The notes under the pieces: model-generated
Seen by the model: the letters and a program-made list of their open reading frames with translations, nothing else
Database searches by the model: none
Told to the model about the DNA's origin: nothing
Shown here: piece after piece, positions 1-11,615 of the stretch
Numbering within the stretch: the stretch's first letter is position 1
How the letters are laid out: each line of letters opens with the position of its first letter
Translations under genes and position numbers: made by a program
Origin: Mytilus trossulus
Lineage: Eukaryota > Mollusca > Bivalvia > Mytilida > Mytilidae
Direction: 5' to 3'
NCBI RefSeq assembly: GCF_036588685.1
Contig: NC_086374.1
Coordinates: forward strand, 88,406,059 to 88,470,058
DNA length: 64,000 nucleotides

Positions 1-2035
1 CGAGTTTTATCATTCAATAAAAAGGGAAATGTTAAAATTACTGAACTCCAAGGTAAATTAAAAAAAGGCAAGTCCATAAAAAATGACAACTATATCAACC
101 AACACTTCTCTTGTTTTCAAACACTAAATAAAAAAAGTATAACATTATTGTACGAGAAACCTTTTGGCATTGCCTCTTTAGTCATGTTGCGTGCAGTTGA
201 ACAGAAATGGAGTAGACGAAATTAATCGATGATAGCAGTGAAAATTTATACTTCTTGGAGAGATGAGTGGTTGACAAACAAAAGAAAAAATAAGTTTTTT
301 TTAGTTAATGCACATGCAGTTGATATCGATAATGTTGAAAGGGCAATGACATGTAATAATGAATACAATACTAACAAAATTATAAATATATACCTGAAGT
401 TACCCTGGACTTAAAGTCATAAGAAACCTCAAATTAAAAAAAAAATATGCATATGTTTTTATAACTTAATGGATAGTTTTCATTATTCAATTTATGTACA
501 TATACTTTTTTCTGAGGAAAATTCTGTAATTTGTCCACATTTAGAAGAAGTTTACTTATTTTTGAAGCAAGCAATTCGCCGACATATTTTCCGTATGCAT
601 AGTGACCCGAGCGTAACCCTCCTCGTAAAAATCCGGTGACCACAATACACATGGATCTGTCATTGAAATAAACAAATATCTGATTATACATTTAAACACG
701 TGCTAAATACCCGTGCTTTTTGTGATTTGTTTACTATAAGGTGACAATCGGTAAAACTCGGCTTCAAAACACGGCATTTAATGAGCAGCCATATTTGTTA
801 AATCATAACAAACAGAGAGAAAAAAAACTTGACGATTATATGATATATTTGCGAAAATAATTATAAAATCGTGCACAGAGGACTAAGTTTATGATGTAGT
901 CATGCATTGGTTCAAGAATTGGACAACTATTATTTTTCACCACTCACTCGTTTCATATGACTTTAAGTTCTTATATCATATTTTAAACAGGGATCTCCAC
1001 TGAAATAGCCGTACCACTCATTTATATATATATAAATAGATAGCGAACTCGTATAAAAAAATTTCTAGTTCTGTTTAATTTCATATAATAGGTTACAATA
1101 AATATTTATCATCGTTTTTACCCATTCAAAAAAAATGTGGACCGAAGCAGTCAATCGAATGATTTACCTTTGTTTCACTTTCAATGACCACAGTCTTTTC
1201 CTTGAAATAACTGAACATGCATAATTCATGCGATTTCCATCTCTGGACAATGGGTTAAATTGAAAGTCACATGAATTAGGATTGAATGAGGCCGAATTAT
1301 TTTCTTGCACTTGAATAGATGATTCATCCTCGATGTTCCTTAGCTTATTTTGACACTTTTATACTGGCTGCTAAAGAATTGTTTTTCATTATTTCACATT
1401 CATTAATAATTGAGCAACAAACAATAATTTGTTTTTTATTTATCTTTTAGTTATAGTGCCACTTTGATGTCTGAATTAATAATTATTTATATGAACGCAA
1501 AACGCGTTTTTAAAGCGATATTACAATCAAATGTTTCTATGAAGTTATCCTGAAAATTTATATACTTTTTTTTATTTGAGTCCGAACCGCTATTCTTGAT
1601 TTGCAACTATGAGCCCATATCTCAAAACTGTGACACTGGTATGTATGGGAGACATAAATACACATGTAAGTATATGTCTCTAGATGTATAAATACTCGAA
1701 TAGCCATATGCATATGCTAAAATTTAAAGTTATATCCAACAGAAAGACATTGGAGATTTATTTTACACACTTGTAATCTATTTTTGGGTTTTGTTATTGT
1801 TTAAATTTTTTGTCGTTCCTTGTTCCCATATATGTCTCAATAATGCTTAAGATACATTCTAAATATTCTAATAGCATTTAAATTTGATTGAAGCCAATTT
1901 TAGGACTAGTACAAATGATTTCCAAAGAATTTTAATGAATAAGAATACGACAAAAAAATCAATAAATACCTGTTTAAAATCACTCGGTTGTGGGAAGTAA
2001 ATAAACATTAAAACCAAGTGTGTATATGATATTTC
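1..2035. other. AT-rich flank without a supported gene
   Basis: Apart from the diverged repeat at 1070-1470 and a weak R3 trace at about 30-130, I see no gene. Short open frames at 229-414 and 434-691 lack coding character. Confidence 0.6.
1070..1470 (+). repeat. Diverged relative of the 23025-23720 element
   Basis: Several blocks match in order: CTGTTTAATTT, TGATTTACCTTTGTTTCACTTTC, CCATCTCTGGACAATGGG-TTAAATTGA, GAATGAGGCCGA, and an end like TTATAGTGCCACTTT. Identity is low, so it is an old copy. The palindrome of the younger copies is absent here. Confidence 0.55.
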
Positions 2036-2038
2036 AAC

Positions 2039-2817
2039 ATGGCGCAGACAGCTCTAAAGACGTGTGAAATTTGTGTAAGTTCCGCTGGAACAAACTACTG
2101 CACCACATGTGAACAAATTTTCTGTGATAACTGCAAAGCTATGCACAACAGACAAAAGATTTCCAAAGATCACAAATTCAAAGACAGTGTAAGCGTTGTA
2201 CAGGGTATCAAAACAACAACATCTAAGTGTAAAGAGCACAAGGAAGACACTATTTTTGTCTGTAATGACTGCTATGTGTCAGTATGTTCAAAATGCATTA
2301 CAGGAAAACACAACGGACATAAATTGTCTGATATTGACGAGTCAGTGTCAGGTCTATCTAAAGTAACAAGAACTGAAATCCGTTCAATATTAGATGCAGC
2401 AGCTAGTAATGTAACAGTTGTAGAAAAAAGCCTAAAGAAATTTGATTCGGAAGTACAAGCGTCTGTTAAAGGAATCGAAGAACATGGCAGCAAATTGAAA
2501 AAAATGATTGAACGGGAAGTCGACGAAATGGTAGTTTCTACCAAAAAGAAAGCCAATTCAGAGAGAGAACGGTTGAGAAAGATTCTTACAGATGTCAAAA
2601 CTGTTCTTGAAAAGGCATCAGTTTTAGAACACAAACAGAATGAATTACAGAAAACCAAAAACGATTCTTCAACTTTACTTTCGAAGCTTTTTATTCTAAC
2701 TGGGGAAATTGAGAAACTTCAAACAATTCACTTTGTAACAGGTCCAACCAGTTCATACACACCAGGCGTAACAACAAATAAACATTTAACTCAACTTCTC
2801 GGAAAACATGATTTTAG
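2039..2817 (+). CDS. TRIM-like protein, RING-less, two B-boxes plus coiled coil (first coding exon)
   Basis: The ATG has a good context (A at -3, G at +4). Residues 9-45 form a B-box-type zinc finger (C9, C12, C21, C24, C29, C32, H36, H45) and residues 64-94 a second B-box (C64, H67, C75, C78, C83, C86, H91, H94). Residues of about 100-230 are rich in K, E, L and S and read as a coiled coil. There is no RING domain upstream, so E3 ligase activity is not expected from this exon. TRIM-like proteins of this layout are abundant in bivalves and often linked to innate immunity; the role here is inference. Unspliced, the frame stays open to a TGA at 2915-2917, but the last 33 residues are basic and unlike the family. 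A GC-type donor (AG then GCAAGT) at 2818 would end the exon at 2817 in phase 2; a weaker GT donor lies at 2822. Confidence 0.85.
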
Positions 2818-3253
2818 GCAAGTATATCGTATTTATTTTGAAATGCCAATAATGGTTAAAACCAAAACAAAACATAAAGTTTTCAAGCGTTGTGGTTTTA
2901 TCGTTGATCATCATTGATATATTCAAATGTAGTCGAAAATGGATAAATGTACATATAGTTATAAAGAAGTGGCAAAACCATGTTTGTCATGCATTGGGAA
3001 GTAGCAATCAAATATAGTTATTATGAGTCAAATTATTAAGTAAAATAACGTTATCTTGTAACCTTTTAGTGTATGTCAGCGCAGCCAGCAAATGAACAAC
3101 AAATTAGCCAATATTGCCATAGATCTACCCTGATTCGATGAACACACGAACGACACTCTATGTATATAAATGAAAGCAAAACCCTTACACACACGAAGAA
3201 ATCCGTACACATGCACATACTTTCAGGGCGGATGTTTTAAGCATTATAGATAC

Positions 3254-3700
3254 ATAGAATCATTTTCAAAACAGTGTGGTCCTGGCCATTGATTGACGAC
3301 ATAAATTATCCCATTGACTGGGACAGATTAGGTGAACGTTTGTCTGTAACGAACATTGCTCACTTCTTACTTATTATAGAATTTAAACTGTGGGGTCACC
3401 AAAGGTTCTGAACGCCTTTAATAATGAAATAATTCGAAAAAATATTCAGGAATAAACTTTATGTTTTTATTTATATTATTGATATAAATCAACACATCGT
3501 ATTATTCTGGATTCGTTTTTCGAATGGCTTTATTTAGGTGTTGAGAACCTTTGGTGACCCCACAGATTCAGTGTCTTTAACAAGTACATAGTGAGCAGTG
3601 ATTGTCAGCGACAAACGTTCGCATAATCTGTCCCAGTCAATGGGATAATTTAGGTCGTCAATCAATGGCCAGGACCACACTGTTTTGAATATGATTCTAT
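3254..3700. mobile_element. Foldback element, 447 bp, near-complete inverted repeat
   Basis: The left half pairs with the right half along almost its whole length. The outer 160 bases are about 90% complementary (CAGTGTGGTCCTGGCCATTG against its reverse), the inner 60 less so. The tip is near 3478. It has no coding capacity. It lies in the proposed first intron of the TRIM-like gene. Confidence 0.85.
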
Positions 3701-4216
3701 ATACTTTTTTATTTATCTAGACACGTTTGTTTAGTAATGTTAATAAAGTTTAACATAAAGTGTTAAAATGAATAAAAGGGATTTTTTTTAATAATGTTAG
3801 TTCTTATTAAAAAAATACACGCTTCAACTATTTGCAAGTATATCAATTGAAAAGAAGAAAAAATTCTGTTTATGAAGTCTGAATTAATAGTTTTAACAGG
3901 ACGTTTGCGTGGTTTAAAAATAAAATTTCAGTCTTCAAATTGAAAAATGCTTAGATAAAATATGATAGTACAGTTCCTCATGGAACAAAATGGACACAAG
4001 AGGAATATATATAGTTTTCAAAATATACTAATTAAAAAGCTAATCGAAAAATTCTGTAAAAACAAATAAATGTTCTAGCCATTCATGGGACTTAATGTTT
4101 GTCAAAATAAATAATTGACCGGCTCACTGCACCAACGATGTTATGAATTTTTGTTTTGTGTTTTGTGGTTTATTTTTGTCAATGATACTATCTTCATGTT
4201 TGATATTTACTTTCAG

Positions 4217-4255
4217 TGAGACGCATGTTACTTATATTGAAGGTGGAACAAGAAT
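4217..4255 (+). CDS. Candidate exon 2 of the TRIM-like gene, 39 nt
   Basis: An acceptor (tttactttcag) precedes this stretch and GTAAGT follows it. Phase 0 starts with TGA, so only phases 1 and 2 are open. Phase 2 is what the GC donor at 2818 would deliver, and it reads ETHVTYIEGGTR. The length is a multiple of three. No homology is recognised; support is splice signals and phase only. Confidence 0.4.
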
Positions 4256-4570
4256 GTAAGTTAAGATACTATTAATAAAGGAATGGGCTGCTATCGTGTC
4301 ATGCAGAACTATGTTTCTATGCTAGAAGTTCTCATCTGAATAAATAACTTTGATAGTGTTATACGACATTAGTTAGTTTACAACACCGACATACTAGATT
4401 TACAAGCCGTTGGAAGCAATAACAGCATAAGTGTATATATCATTTTGATTCCTAGGTGTGAATATATCTTTGTTAGTTCTTGCTTCGGTTGACACTAACG
4501 GAAATTCTTCTACAAATTCTAAAACTCGCACTAAGAAGTTGGACCGTCAAAATATATTCTTTACTCATTC

Positions 4571-4627
4571 ACAGTGTAGATACTATTCTGTACGCTATCC
4601 GGAAGTCGCGATTTTCGAAGCGAGGAC
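4571..4627 (+). repeat. 57-bp repeat, inverted partner at 7404-7459
   Basis: The segment from ACAGTGTAGATACTATTCTG to TTTTCGAAGCGAGGA recurs in reverse 2.8 kb away with very few changes. Confidence 0.8.
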
Positions 4628-5443
4628 TTTTTGGATCACATTTTAAATTTGATGGATATACTATATTAAACGGTAAGATGTTCATCTGTACATTGCTTAA
4701 TGATTAATTCAGCTGACATCGATATTCACAAATGGTTTATGATTAAATTTAGCACATTCATTATTCGTATCTTTGCCTTAATCAAGAGATTTTCAAGTGC
4801 ATCACTAAGGAAAATCAGTCGATGAACCTAAAAACAATCTTTTTGCACCCTTACTGTACAAAAAAACGAAAAAAACAGACATAATAAACTAAATAAAGTA
4901 TATTTTAAGTGGTGGTTAAAGTTTCAGCCAGATATTTGAAGCCAGAAATAAGAAAATTACACTTGTTTGAATTTCTCACTGTACGATCAGTCTTGCTTGT
5001 ATATTTTGAAACTGTATGATCAGTCTTTATTTCACTGTATTCTAGTGGTGTTTTCAAAGTTATTTACGATACATTAGAAGATGGCATTTTTCTAAATAAC
5101 ACAAATACATTTTAATAAATTCACATCCTGAAAACTTATCAAACATGTTTTAGCTTGATAGGGTGTTCTCGACTTACTACAATAAGCATAAGGATGTTTG
5201 AAAATGATGATGAAATAAGAGGAAGGCTTGTTTTTTTATATTATTTTCAGGAATGTCCTCCGTTATACTTAAAATTGTACAAACACACAGATTTAATTGT
5301 TATATAAAAATGCATGTATTTGAAACATTCGAGGTCGTACTGTAGCCTATAATTGTAGGCTTCCTTCACTTTGTTTTGGATGTTGATCTGTCTCTTTCAC
5401 ACTCAATTGTACACCACTTTGTAAAGCGGTGTTTTATAGTATT

Positions 5444-5514
5444 AATGAAGTTCGTCTTTCCGTTCGTCCGTTGGACCGCCGGTCCAACGGACGAAGGGAA
5501 AGACGAACTTCATT
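5444..5514. repeat. 34-bp-arm palindrome with 3-nt loop
   Basis: The arms (AATGAAGTTCGTCTTTCC... and ...GGAAAGACGAACTTCATT) pair with one mismatch around a GCC loop. They are GC-richer than the surroundings. Confidence 0.9.
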
Positions 5515-5770
5515 CGGTACAACATGTTTCGCCGGTTTTGTAAGCGCATCTCCTCATAAACCACTTACTATACATTGGGGTTTCCAGACATTTTCAAATG
5601 GAGAGGGGGTCCAATCCAGGAGAAAAGAGGATTCCAAATATATGTTCCCATACAAATGCACTGAAAGTTAAAAAAGAGTTTCAAACCGCCGGACCCCAAT
5701 TTTCTTGAATCCGTCACTGGTATAACTATTAATTATTTTTTCTCGGATTCCGTATCATAAATGATAATAT

Positions 5771-5975
5771 AAAAAAGATGATGCGGTATGATAGCCAATG
5801 AGACAACCGTCCACAAGAGACCAAAATGACACAGACATTAACAAATATAGGTCACCGTACGGCCTTCAACAATGAGCAAAGCCAATACCACAAAGTCAGC
5901 TATAAAAGGTGTCGAAATGACAATGTAAAACAATTCAAACGAGAAAATTAACGGCCTTATTTATATAAAAAAAGA
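5771..5975 (+). repeat. R1 copy
   Basis: It starts at an A-run before GATGATGCGGTATGATAGCC and runs through CCTTCAACAATGAGCAAAGC to TTAACGGCCTTATTTAT. Confidence 0.75.
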
Positions 5976-6019
5976 AATGTATTTCGAATTTTATTAAAAA
6001 TCTTGTATGGGGTTTCTTT

Positions 6020-6490
6020 ATATAAGATACGGACTTGAACATTGCATTATATGGGGGCACCCATCAGGTATTTCCAACCGTGACCTCCAAAACCAATTGT
6101 TAAACTTTTCTAAAATTGCTCCATTTTTAATCAATTAATTAATGTATTATTGACCTTCTATTTCGAAATTTTGGTAATTTTTTTTTTTTATGTTTCTATA
6201 TCTAAAATACGGACTTTTTCATAACCTTATGTTGGGCGTACCTATTTTATATCCACAACTTCCTTCAGACACTTGTCATAACTAAGTCTTAATGAATCTT
6301 TTTCAGATTCCTTATCATTTAATTCAATTGTGCACCTCTTATTTTGATTTTTCGAAAATGCAGCAGTTATCTTTTTCCATGATAAGGACTTTTCCACTAC
6401 CTTATTGGGTGGTACCCATTTACTATACGCAACTTTCAAAAACTTACCATATATTAATAAAACTTCCTCATATTCGTTATTAAATGATGC
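6020..6490 (+). repeat. Three diverged tandem units of about 178 bp
   Basis: The blocks ATACGGACTTGAACATTGC (6027), ATACGGACTTTTTCATAACC (6207) and ATAAGGACTTTTCCACTACC (6382) are each followed by a T/GGG-rich and A/C-rich stretch in the same order, at steps of 180 and 175. A fourth trace may be near 6533. Confidence 0.55.
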
Positions 6491-7403
6491 CCATATAATT
6501 TAATTTTTTTTGGTGGTTTATTTTTTTCCAAAACATGGACTGTAGAAGTGGCGGGGTATAATTTTGTTAATTCTTTCCTCAATACCTAAAGTTTTTAAAC
6601 AAAGCTTTCTCTATCTTTTTTTTTTTGTCATTTTAAAAGAGACAAGTTTGATGTATTCTATCACCAATTGGTCAACGGCAGATGGTGTAAATAGTCTTTA
6701 AAAACGTAATAGTTTTAAACAGATAATTGCAACGACACACTAATACAAAGTCCACAAGCGAATCATGTATTGCTTTTTAGGCATTTGATTTTAAATAAGA
6801 CTGACGGAACAAAAATATAATTATTTTGCCGTCTACAAAAATCATCAGAAATATATTTGTATTGTCTGATGAAAGAAATTACACGTTATAGTTCCATGAA
6901 CACAATCATAATATCACATACCCACGTATATACCTTCAAATTGTCGGGGTTTTTTTCTCTTCAAAATCACGACTGGTCATACAGACAAAAAAATCTGAAA
7001 TCGCTACTAGAATACAGTCAGTTTTAGACTGATCGTACAGTAATTTATTTTGGGATCCTCAAGGAAAGCACATTTTTTATTTGAAATACGAACATTCTAC
7101 TTAAATACGGTAAGAATATTGAAACAGTATATATTTAACTGTAAACTGATGCAAATATTTGCAATAAAAGATTATTTGCTTTGTACTACGAGAGCAAAAT
7201 TGTCCATCGATTTCACTTTTTTCTATGAAGTTGGTGTGATGCACACGTATATTTTATATTTTACTGCATGTTTTTGTTACAGTTACTAATATTTATGATG
7301 CTATACATACATTTAAGATGTGCAAAGCACTTTATAGATATAGGAGTAAACAAATGATGAGAAAAAGCACCAAAACAAAACCGTTCTGATAGCCAGATTG
7401 AAA

Positions 7404-7459
7404 TCCTCGCTTCGAAAATCGCGACTTCCGGATAGCGTATAGAATAGTATCTACACTGT
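7404..7459 (-). repeat. Inverted partner of the 57-bp repeat at 4571
   Basis: It is the reverse complement of 4571-4627, with about two differences. Confidence 0.8.
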
Positions 7460-7689
7460 GTCATTGGTTAAAACAGTTCAATACTTGGCAGATCCCTAAA
7501 GTAGTCATGCAGTCAACTGTGTGTATGTCACATTGATTTCACTAACAGCTCTGGTTAAAATATAATGAACGAGCAGATTTTTTTTAAAACAACTATCGAT
7601 TTTCCTAATGGTTTGAATTTATAATGTGATCTTTTATATGAATAAATGTCTATATCTTCACCTGAATAATGCATTTTCTTACATTACAG

Positions 7690-7743
7690 GTCAATCCTTA
7701 CAAAAGACAACAGACATGGACATTTATATCAATGCAGATGTGG
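7690..7743 (+). CDS. Candidate exon 3 of the TRIM-like gene, 54 nt
   Basis: It is flanked by ttacattacag and GTAAGT, and its length is a multiple of three. All three frames are open. In phase 2, the phase inherited from the candidate exon at 4217, it ends with a short Cys motif (QCRCG). Linkage to the B-box exon is inferred from strand, order and phase. Confidence 0.35.
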
Positions 7744-8004
7744 GTAAGTAATTTTTAGAAAGCTTAATTATTATAGAGATACAGAAAAATCAAGAGTAAA
7801 ATAAATCGAGTTAATTGCTTTCGTGCGCATAGATCATCTCTAACCTGTGACAGGGGGTTACAGAAAAATATGAGATCAACATCAAACATACTGTAAAACG
7901 GTTGAAAATTGCAAACACCAGTAGAATTTTAGGAGCACATAAAACAATATACATAAAACATCGATTTAAGAGTACACATAGTTATTGAAAGCTAGATAAA
8001 AGCC

Positions 8005-8400
8005 AATAGACCACTTTCGAGTTCATCCGTCACTGGAAAAAAATCGTCAATTATACGCGCCTTTATCATCGTCATTTGTGCTTTTAGGGGCGTCGTCACT
8101 TCCTTCCAATGTTGAGCGAGTGGTTGGGAAACTATAATTCTATATTGTACGAATTATTCGGCAAATTGAATTCTCAAAATTGACAATCAACACTGCTGTC
8201 ATTAGGGAAATGTCAGTAAGTACCTACAGAGCAACCATTATTTCTAGTTTATCCTGCACAAAGACGATCACTAAGACGCTTGATGAACGTAAATAGTGCA
8301 GGGATACAGGCGAGCCCCTCTATCTGGTAAATGACGTCATAAAGGCGTGTATAATTGACGATTTTTTGCCGGTGACGGATGAACTCGAAAGTGGTCTATT
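8005..8400 (+). mobile_element. MITE with about 70-bp inverted ends (copy 1)
   Basis: The left end (GACCACTTTCGAGTTCATCC...) matches the reverse of the right end for about 70 bases with few changes, flanked by TA at both sides. It has no coding capacity. Confidence 0.85.
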
Positions 8401-8446
8401 ACGTTGTATGACCAATTACTAAATCATATTTTCACTGACTAAATGT

Positions 8447-8692
8447 CTATATATCTCCATATTTCGCATACTGTGAAAAAAACAAGAAAGCAAAGATCTG
8501 AGTATATATTTTAATTTCAGATATGAAATGATTTCTGCAACACAGTGAGTATATGTCTCTATATATAATATTAAATTTAATCACTGTCAAATGTGAGACA
8601 ACATTCCAAATCCTCTGATTATTCAGAACCAAATATATATCAACGCTATAACAGAGGAACAATATCAACAGATAACCAATGTTGAATAACAT
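8447..8692 (-). CDS. Possible membrane-protein ORF following the 79-aa ORF
   Basis: Its ATG lies eight bases past the stop of the minus-strand ORF at 8701-8940, in a different frame. The first 22 residues are strongly hydrophobic (MLFNIGYLLILFLCYSVDIY), like a signal anchor or transmembrane helix. The second half is AT-rich and less convincing. The pair could be two exons, a frameshifted relic or chance. Confidence 0.2.
   Translation of the reverse strand: MLFNIGYLLILFLCYSVDIYLVLNNQRIWNVVSHLTVIKFNIIYRDIYSLCCRNHFISEIKIYTQIFAFLFFSQYAKYGDI
8521..8544 (+). CDS. Possible 24-nt exon of the TRIM-like gene
   Basis: The acceptor is ttttaatttcag and the donor gtgagt. The length is a multiple of three and only phase 2 is open, matching the phase proposed for its neighbours. 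One such pair of signals can arise by chance in AT-rich DNA, so this is weak. Confidence 0.18.
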
Positions 8693-8700
8693 GAATACTA

Positions 8701-8940
8701 TTAATCGAATATTTTAAAGTAATTGTGATTCGTTACAATGTTATCAAATTTGTATTTGTTCAGTTTGCGTGCCAATATCATTTCGTAAGTCAAAAACAGC
8801 ATGCTGCACAGAGCAAACAAGACAGGAGATACACAAAATAAAGCTGTAGATTCAACATGTTTGTGTTTCATTGATTCGTCGGATTTCGACTGACTTTTCA
8901 GCTCTAGAATGGTAGGATGTGTTTGCCTTTCTGGTGGCAT
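8701..8940 (-). CDS. Small single-pass membrane protein candidate, 79 aa
   Basis: A minus-strand ATG at 8940 (A at -3) opens 79 codons. The N-terminal 30 residues are polar and charged (MPPERQTHPTILELKSQSKS...). A hydrophobic segment of about 22 residues follows at about 33-55, then a basic tail (RKLNKYK). Use of C and G at third positions is more coding-like than in the surrounding DNA. I do not recognise the family. It could be a whole small protein or one exon of a larger membrane protein. It lies inside a proposed intron of the + strand TRIM-like gene. Confidence 0.4.
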   Translation of the reverse strand: MPPERQTHPTILELKSQSKSDESMKHKHVESTALFCVSPVLFALCSMLFLTYEMILARKLNKYKFDNIVTNHNYFKIFD

Positions 8941-9137
8941 TATTAATTACCGGAACTCATTTGATCTTGCTGTCTATGAGTAACATAATTTAACTTTGCC
9001 TGTCTTTTGCAATGTATGACTATAGATCGAATAATCTGCCTAGATACTATTTTCTTCTGATGGCTCCTCAAATCTCTTCCCATTTATTGTGATTAATGCT
9101 CACCATTCATTCTTGTTTGCATTTGGTCTCTGTCTAG

Positions 9138-9146
9138 ATGGAGGGT
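9138..9146 (+). CDS. Possible 9-nt micro-exon of the TRIM-like gene
   Basis: A strong pyrimidine-rich acceptor (ggtctctgtctag) is followed nine bases later by GTAAGT. The length preserves phase. It lies in order between the 54-nt exon at 7690 and the 3-nt series that starts at 10603. Confidence 0.28.
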
Positions 9147-10789
9147 GTAAGTGTGATGTTAATAGTGACATACAACAGGCAATCATCTGAAAACAAACGA
9201 ACATTTACTTTAGATAGCAGTCTAGATCGTTACTTTAAACTAGAATCAGTAATGACCATACCACTGTCACATAAGGTACACTTGATATTACTTGGACTGA
9301 CTTTGATAAAACGCCATTGACTACCACTTGTCTGTCTAAGTAAGATTTATTTAAAACGTAGACTATATTATTGTAATTTAGTGGTTACTCGTTTGAGGGG
9401 AACTTCGAGAAAGTGATAAAGTACAATAAGATATCATCATTATCTGTCTTGGAGGTTACTCCTCTGTGAGGTCTTTCATTGTTTGAGGAGTTGTTTTACA
9501 ATATTATATCATCTCTTCGTACATTCATGTTGGTTATCGGTCAATATTTTATTGGCTTCCATATGACTGATAATGTCACTTTTACATATAATATATAAGA
9601 TACATTTATTCACCCGATGACCTTGAAACCTTACACCAGAACGCTTGAAGGATACTAGATGCTTTTGTATTTTTCCTTTCGCCTAGAGTCGACTCCCAGT
9701 CGGGTTGTTTTCTGTGCCTTGATCGATTTAGGCATATGCTATCATAGTTAGGTTAAGTAAATAACCCGACGCCATGGTCTTTAGAAATTTGTAGAGATTT
9801 GTCCGTGTCCAATTTTCTTGTTAACAACCCTGTTCTTAAGCAACTTGAGTACAGCATCTTTTGATATTTCAATACCCAGTGCCAAGTCGTACAGTAAATT
9901 CCCCATGTTAAGCATGTCGGTAATATGCTCAGTGTTCTAGAACAATGAAAATGAGTGGTAAAGTGTTTCAGATATTTATGAAGGATGTGCCGTCATTACG
10001 TAGTTGTCGTTTTCTTTCTCTTGATTATACAGACAAAGAAGAAGATTTGATAAGACCCTTTGATTACGAATATCAAAAAAATATTTCAATATCTTCAACA
10101 TGATATGTAAAAAATTATCATAATACAATAGTCTGTTAAACATCAGGAATTCAATTTTGGAAATTCATATTGACATTAGTATTTCAAACATGTTTTATTT
10201 TAGGGCGAAATATCGAAACTACCAAAAAAGGTTAATTTCGAAACATTTTCATTAATATTAAGTTATAAACAAGTGCTTTACCAAATAGATGGTTTGCTTA
10301 AAATGTATTTGACAAAGATGTCAATGTGTAGAAATATTTTTTTGGTTATATCTCTAACTCATAATTATGTCGACATGAATTTGACGTCAAAATAATTTCA
10401 CAAGTGTTTCAGCACTAAAGTTGCAAGATAAAAGCATAAAAATATAGTAATATAATATTTATAGCCTTGACTTGATTCCAGGGGTCAAAAGATTGATCGT
10501 ATCATACATTTTCCTTTCTAATTTGTATTATCCCTTTAGAGATGATGTTTATGAGCTTTTGATTTTAACTGTTCGTTATTAAAAATTATGTTTTTTTTTC
10601 AGTGAGTAAGTATCAAGCAAGATAAAGATGAGTATTGTATAGATACCTACATATATATCTCCTTGTTAATTTTAAGATTCATGTGCTGTTTCATGTATAT
10701 GCATTCCGCCTAAATTTATTCAAACTTACATTCTTAGAATAAATACAATATGCAAATTCGAATGATCGATGCAAATCATTTTATTATTA

Positions 10790-11225
10790 GAGAAGACGGA
10801 CTAAAGATACCAGAGGGACAGTCAAACTCATAAATCTAAAACAAACTGACAACGCCATGGCTAAATATGAAAAAGACGAACAGACAAACAATAGTACACA
10901 TGACACAACATAGAAAACTAATGAAAAAACAACACGAACCCCACCAAAAACTAGGGGTGATCTCAGGTGCTCCGGAAGAGTAAGCAGATCCTGCTCCACA
11001 TGTGGCACCCGTCGTGTTGCTTATGTGATATCAAATCCGGTAAATAGTCTAATTCAGTAGGTTACATTCATGAAAGGGAGGGGGATTGTAGTTACGACGT
11101 AAGGAACATAACCGATATCATTTGTGAAACGGTTATTCCATAATGGTCAAACAACTCGTGATGGCGTCCGTAAAATTTACGAAGGGATGATTTCAACTTC
11201 ACCCTTTGAAACTCTTGGTACGAGT
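10790..11225 (-). repeat. R4 copy, long form
   Basis: Read on the minus strand it ends at 10790. It extends about 230 bp further than the 26014 copy at the other end, including GGTGCCACATGTGGAGCAGG. Confidence 0.8.
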
Positions 11226-11615
11226 AAAATAACCTACGCAGCCTTTTCGTCTTATAGAATCTGAAAATGCCAAAATAGAGACAAGCCAACGCTTTACATC
11301 AATGCATCAGATCATTATAAAAATACAGATTTCAGAAGATATATCATTTGAAAATCAAATGCTTTTTACTATTTAATGTTGTGCAATTTCGTGTGTAAAT
11401 TGTTCCTATTGTGTTTTTAGGTAAAATAGTGACATAACCGGTAGAAAAATATCATAATCATTACCGTGCACAACAAAAATGCAACGTATCACTTTTAGTG
11501 GGCGTCAAACATTTGAATCACTAACATAGAAATCAAGCATCGTCGTAAAAAATATTTTTTTCTGATGGAGTGACAACCTTAAAACTTAAGTTTCTCTTCG
11601 ACTTGAGGTTTTTCA

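Noticed and set aside
2272-2658. 128-codon minus-strand frame opposite the B-box exon
   Set aside because: Antisense shadow of the TRIM-like coding exon.
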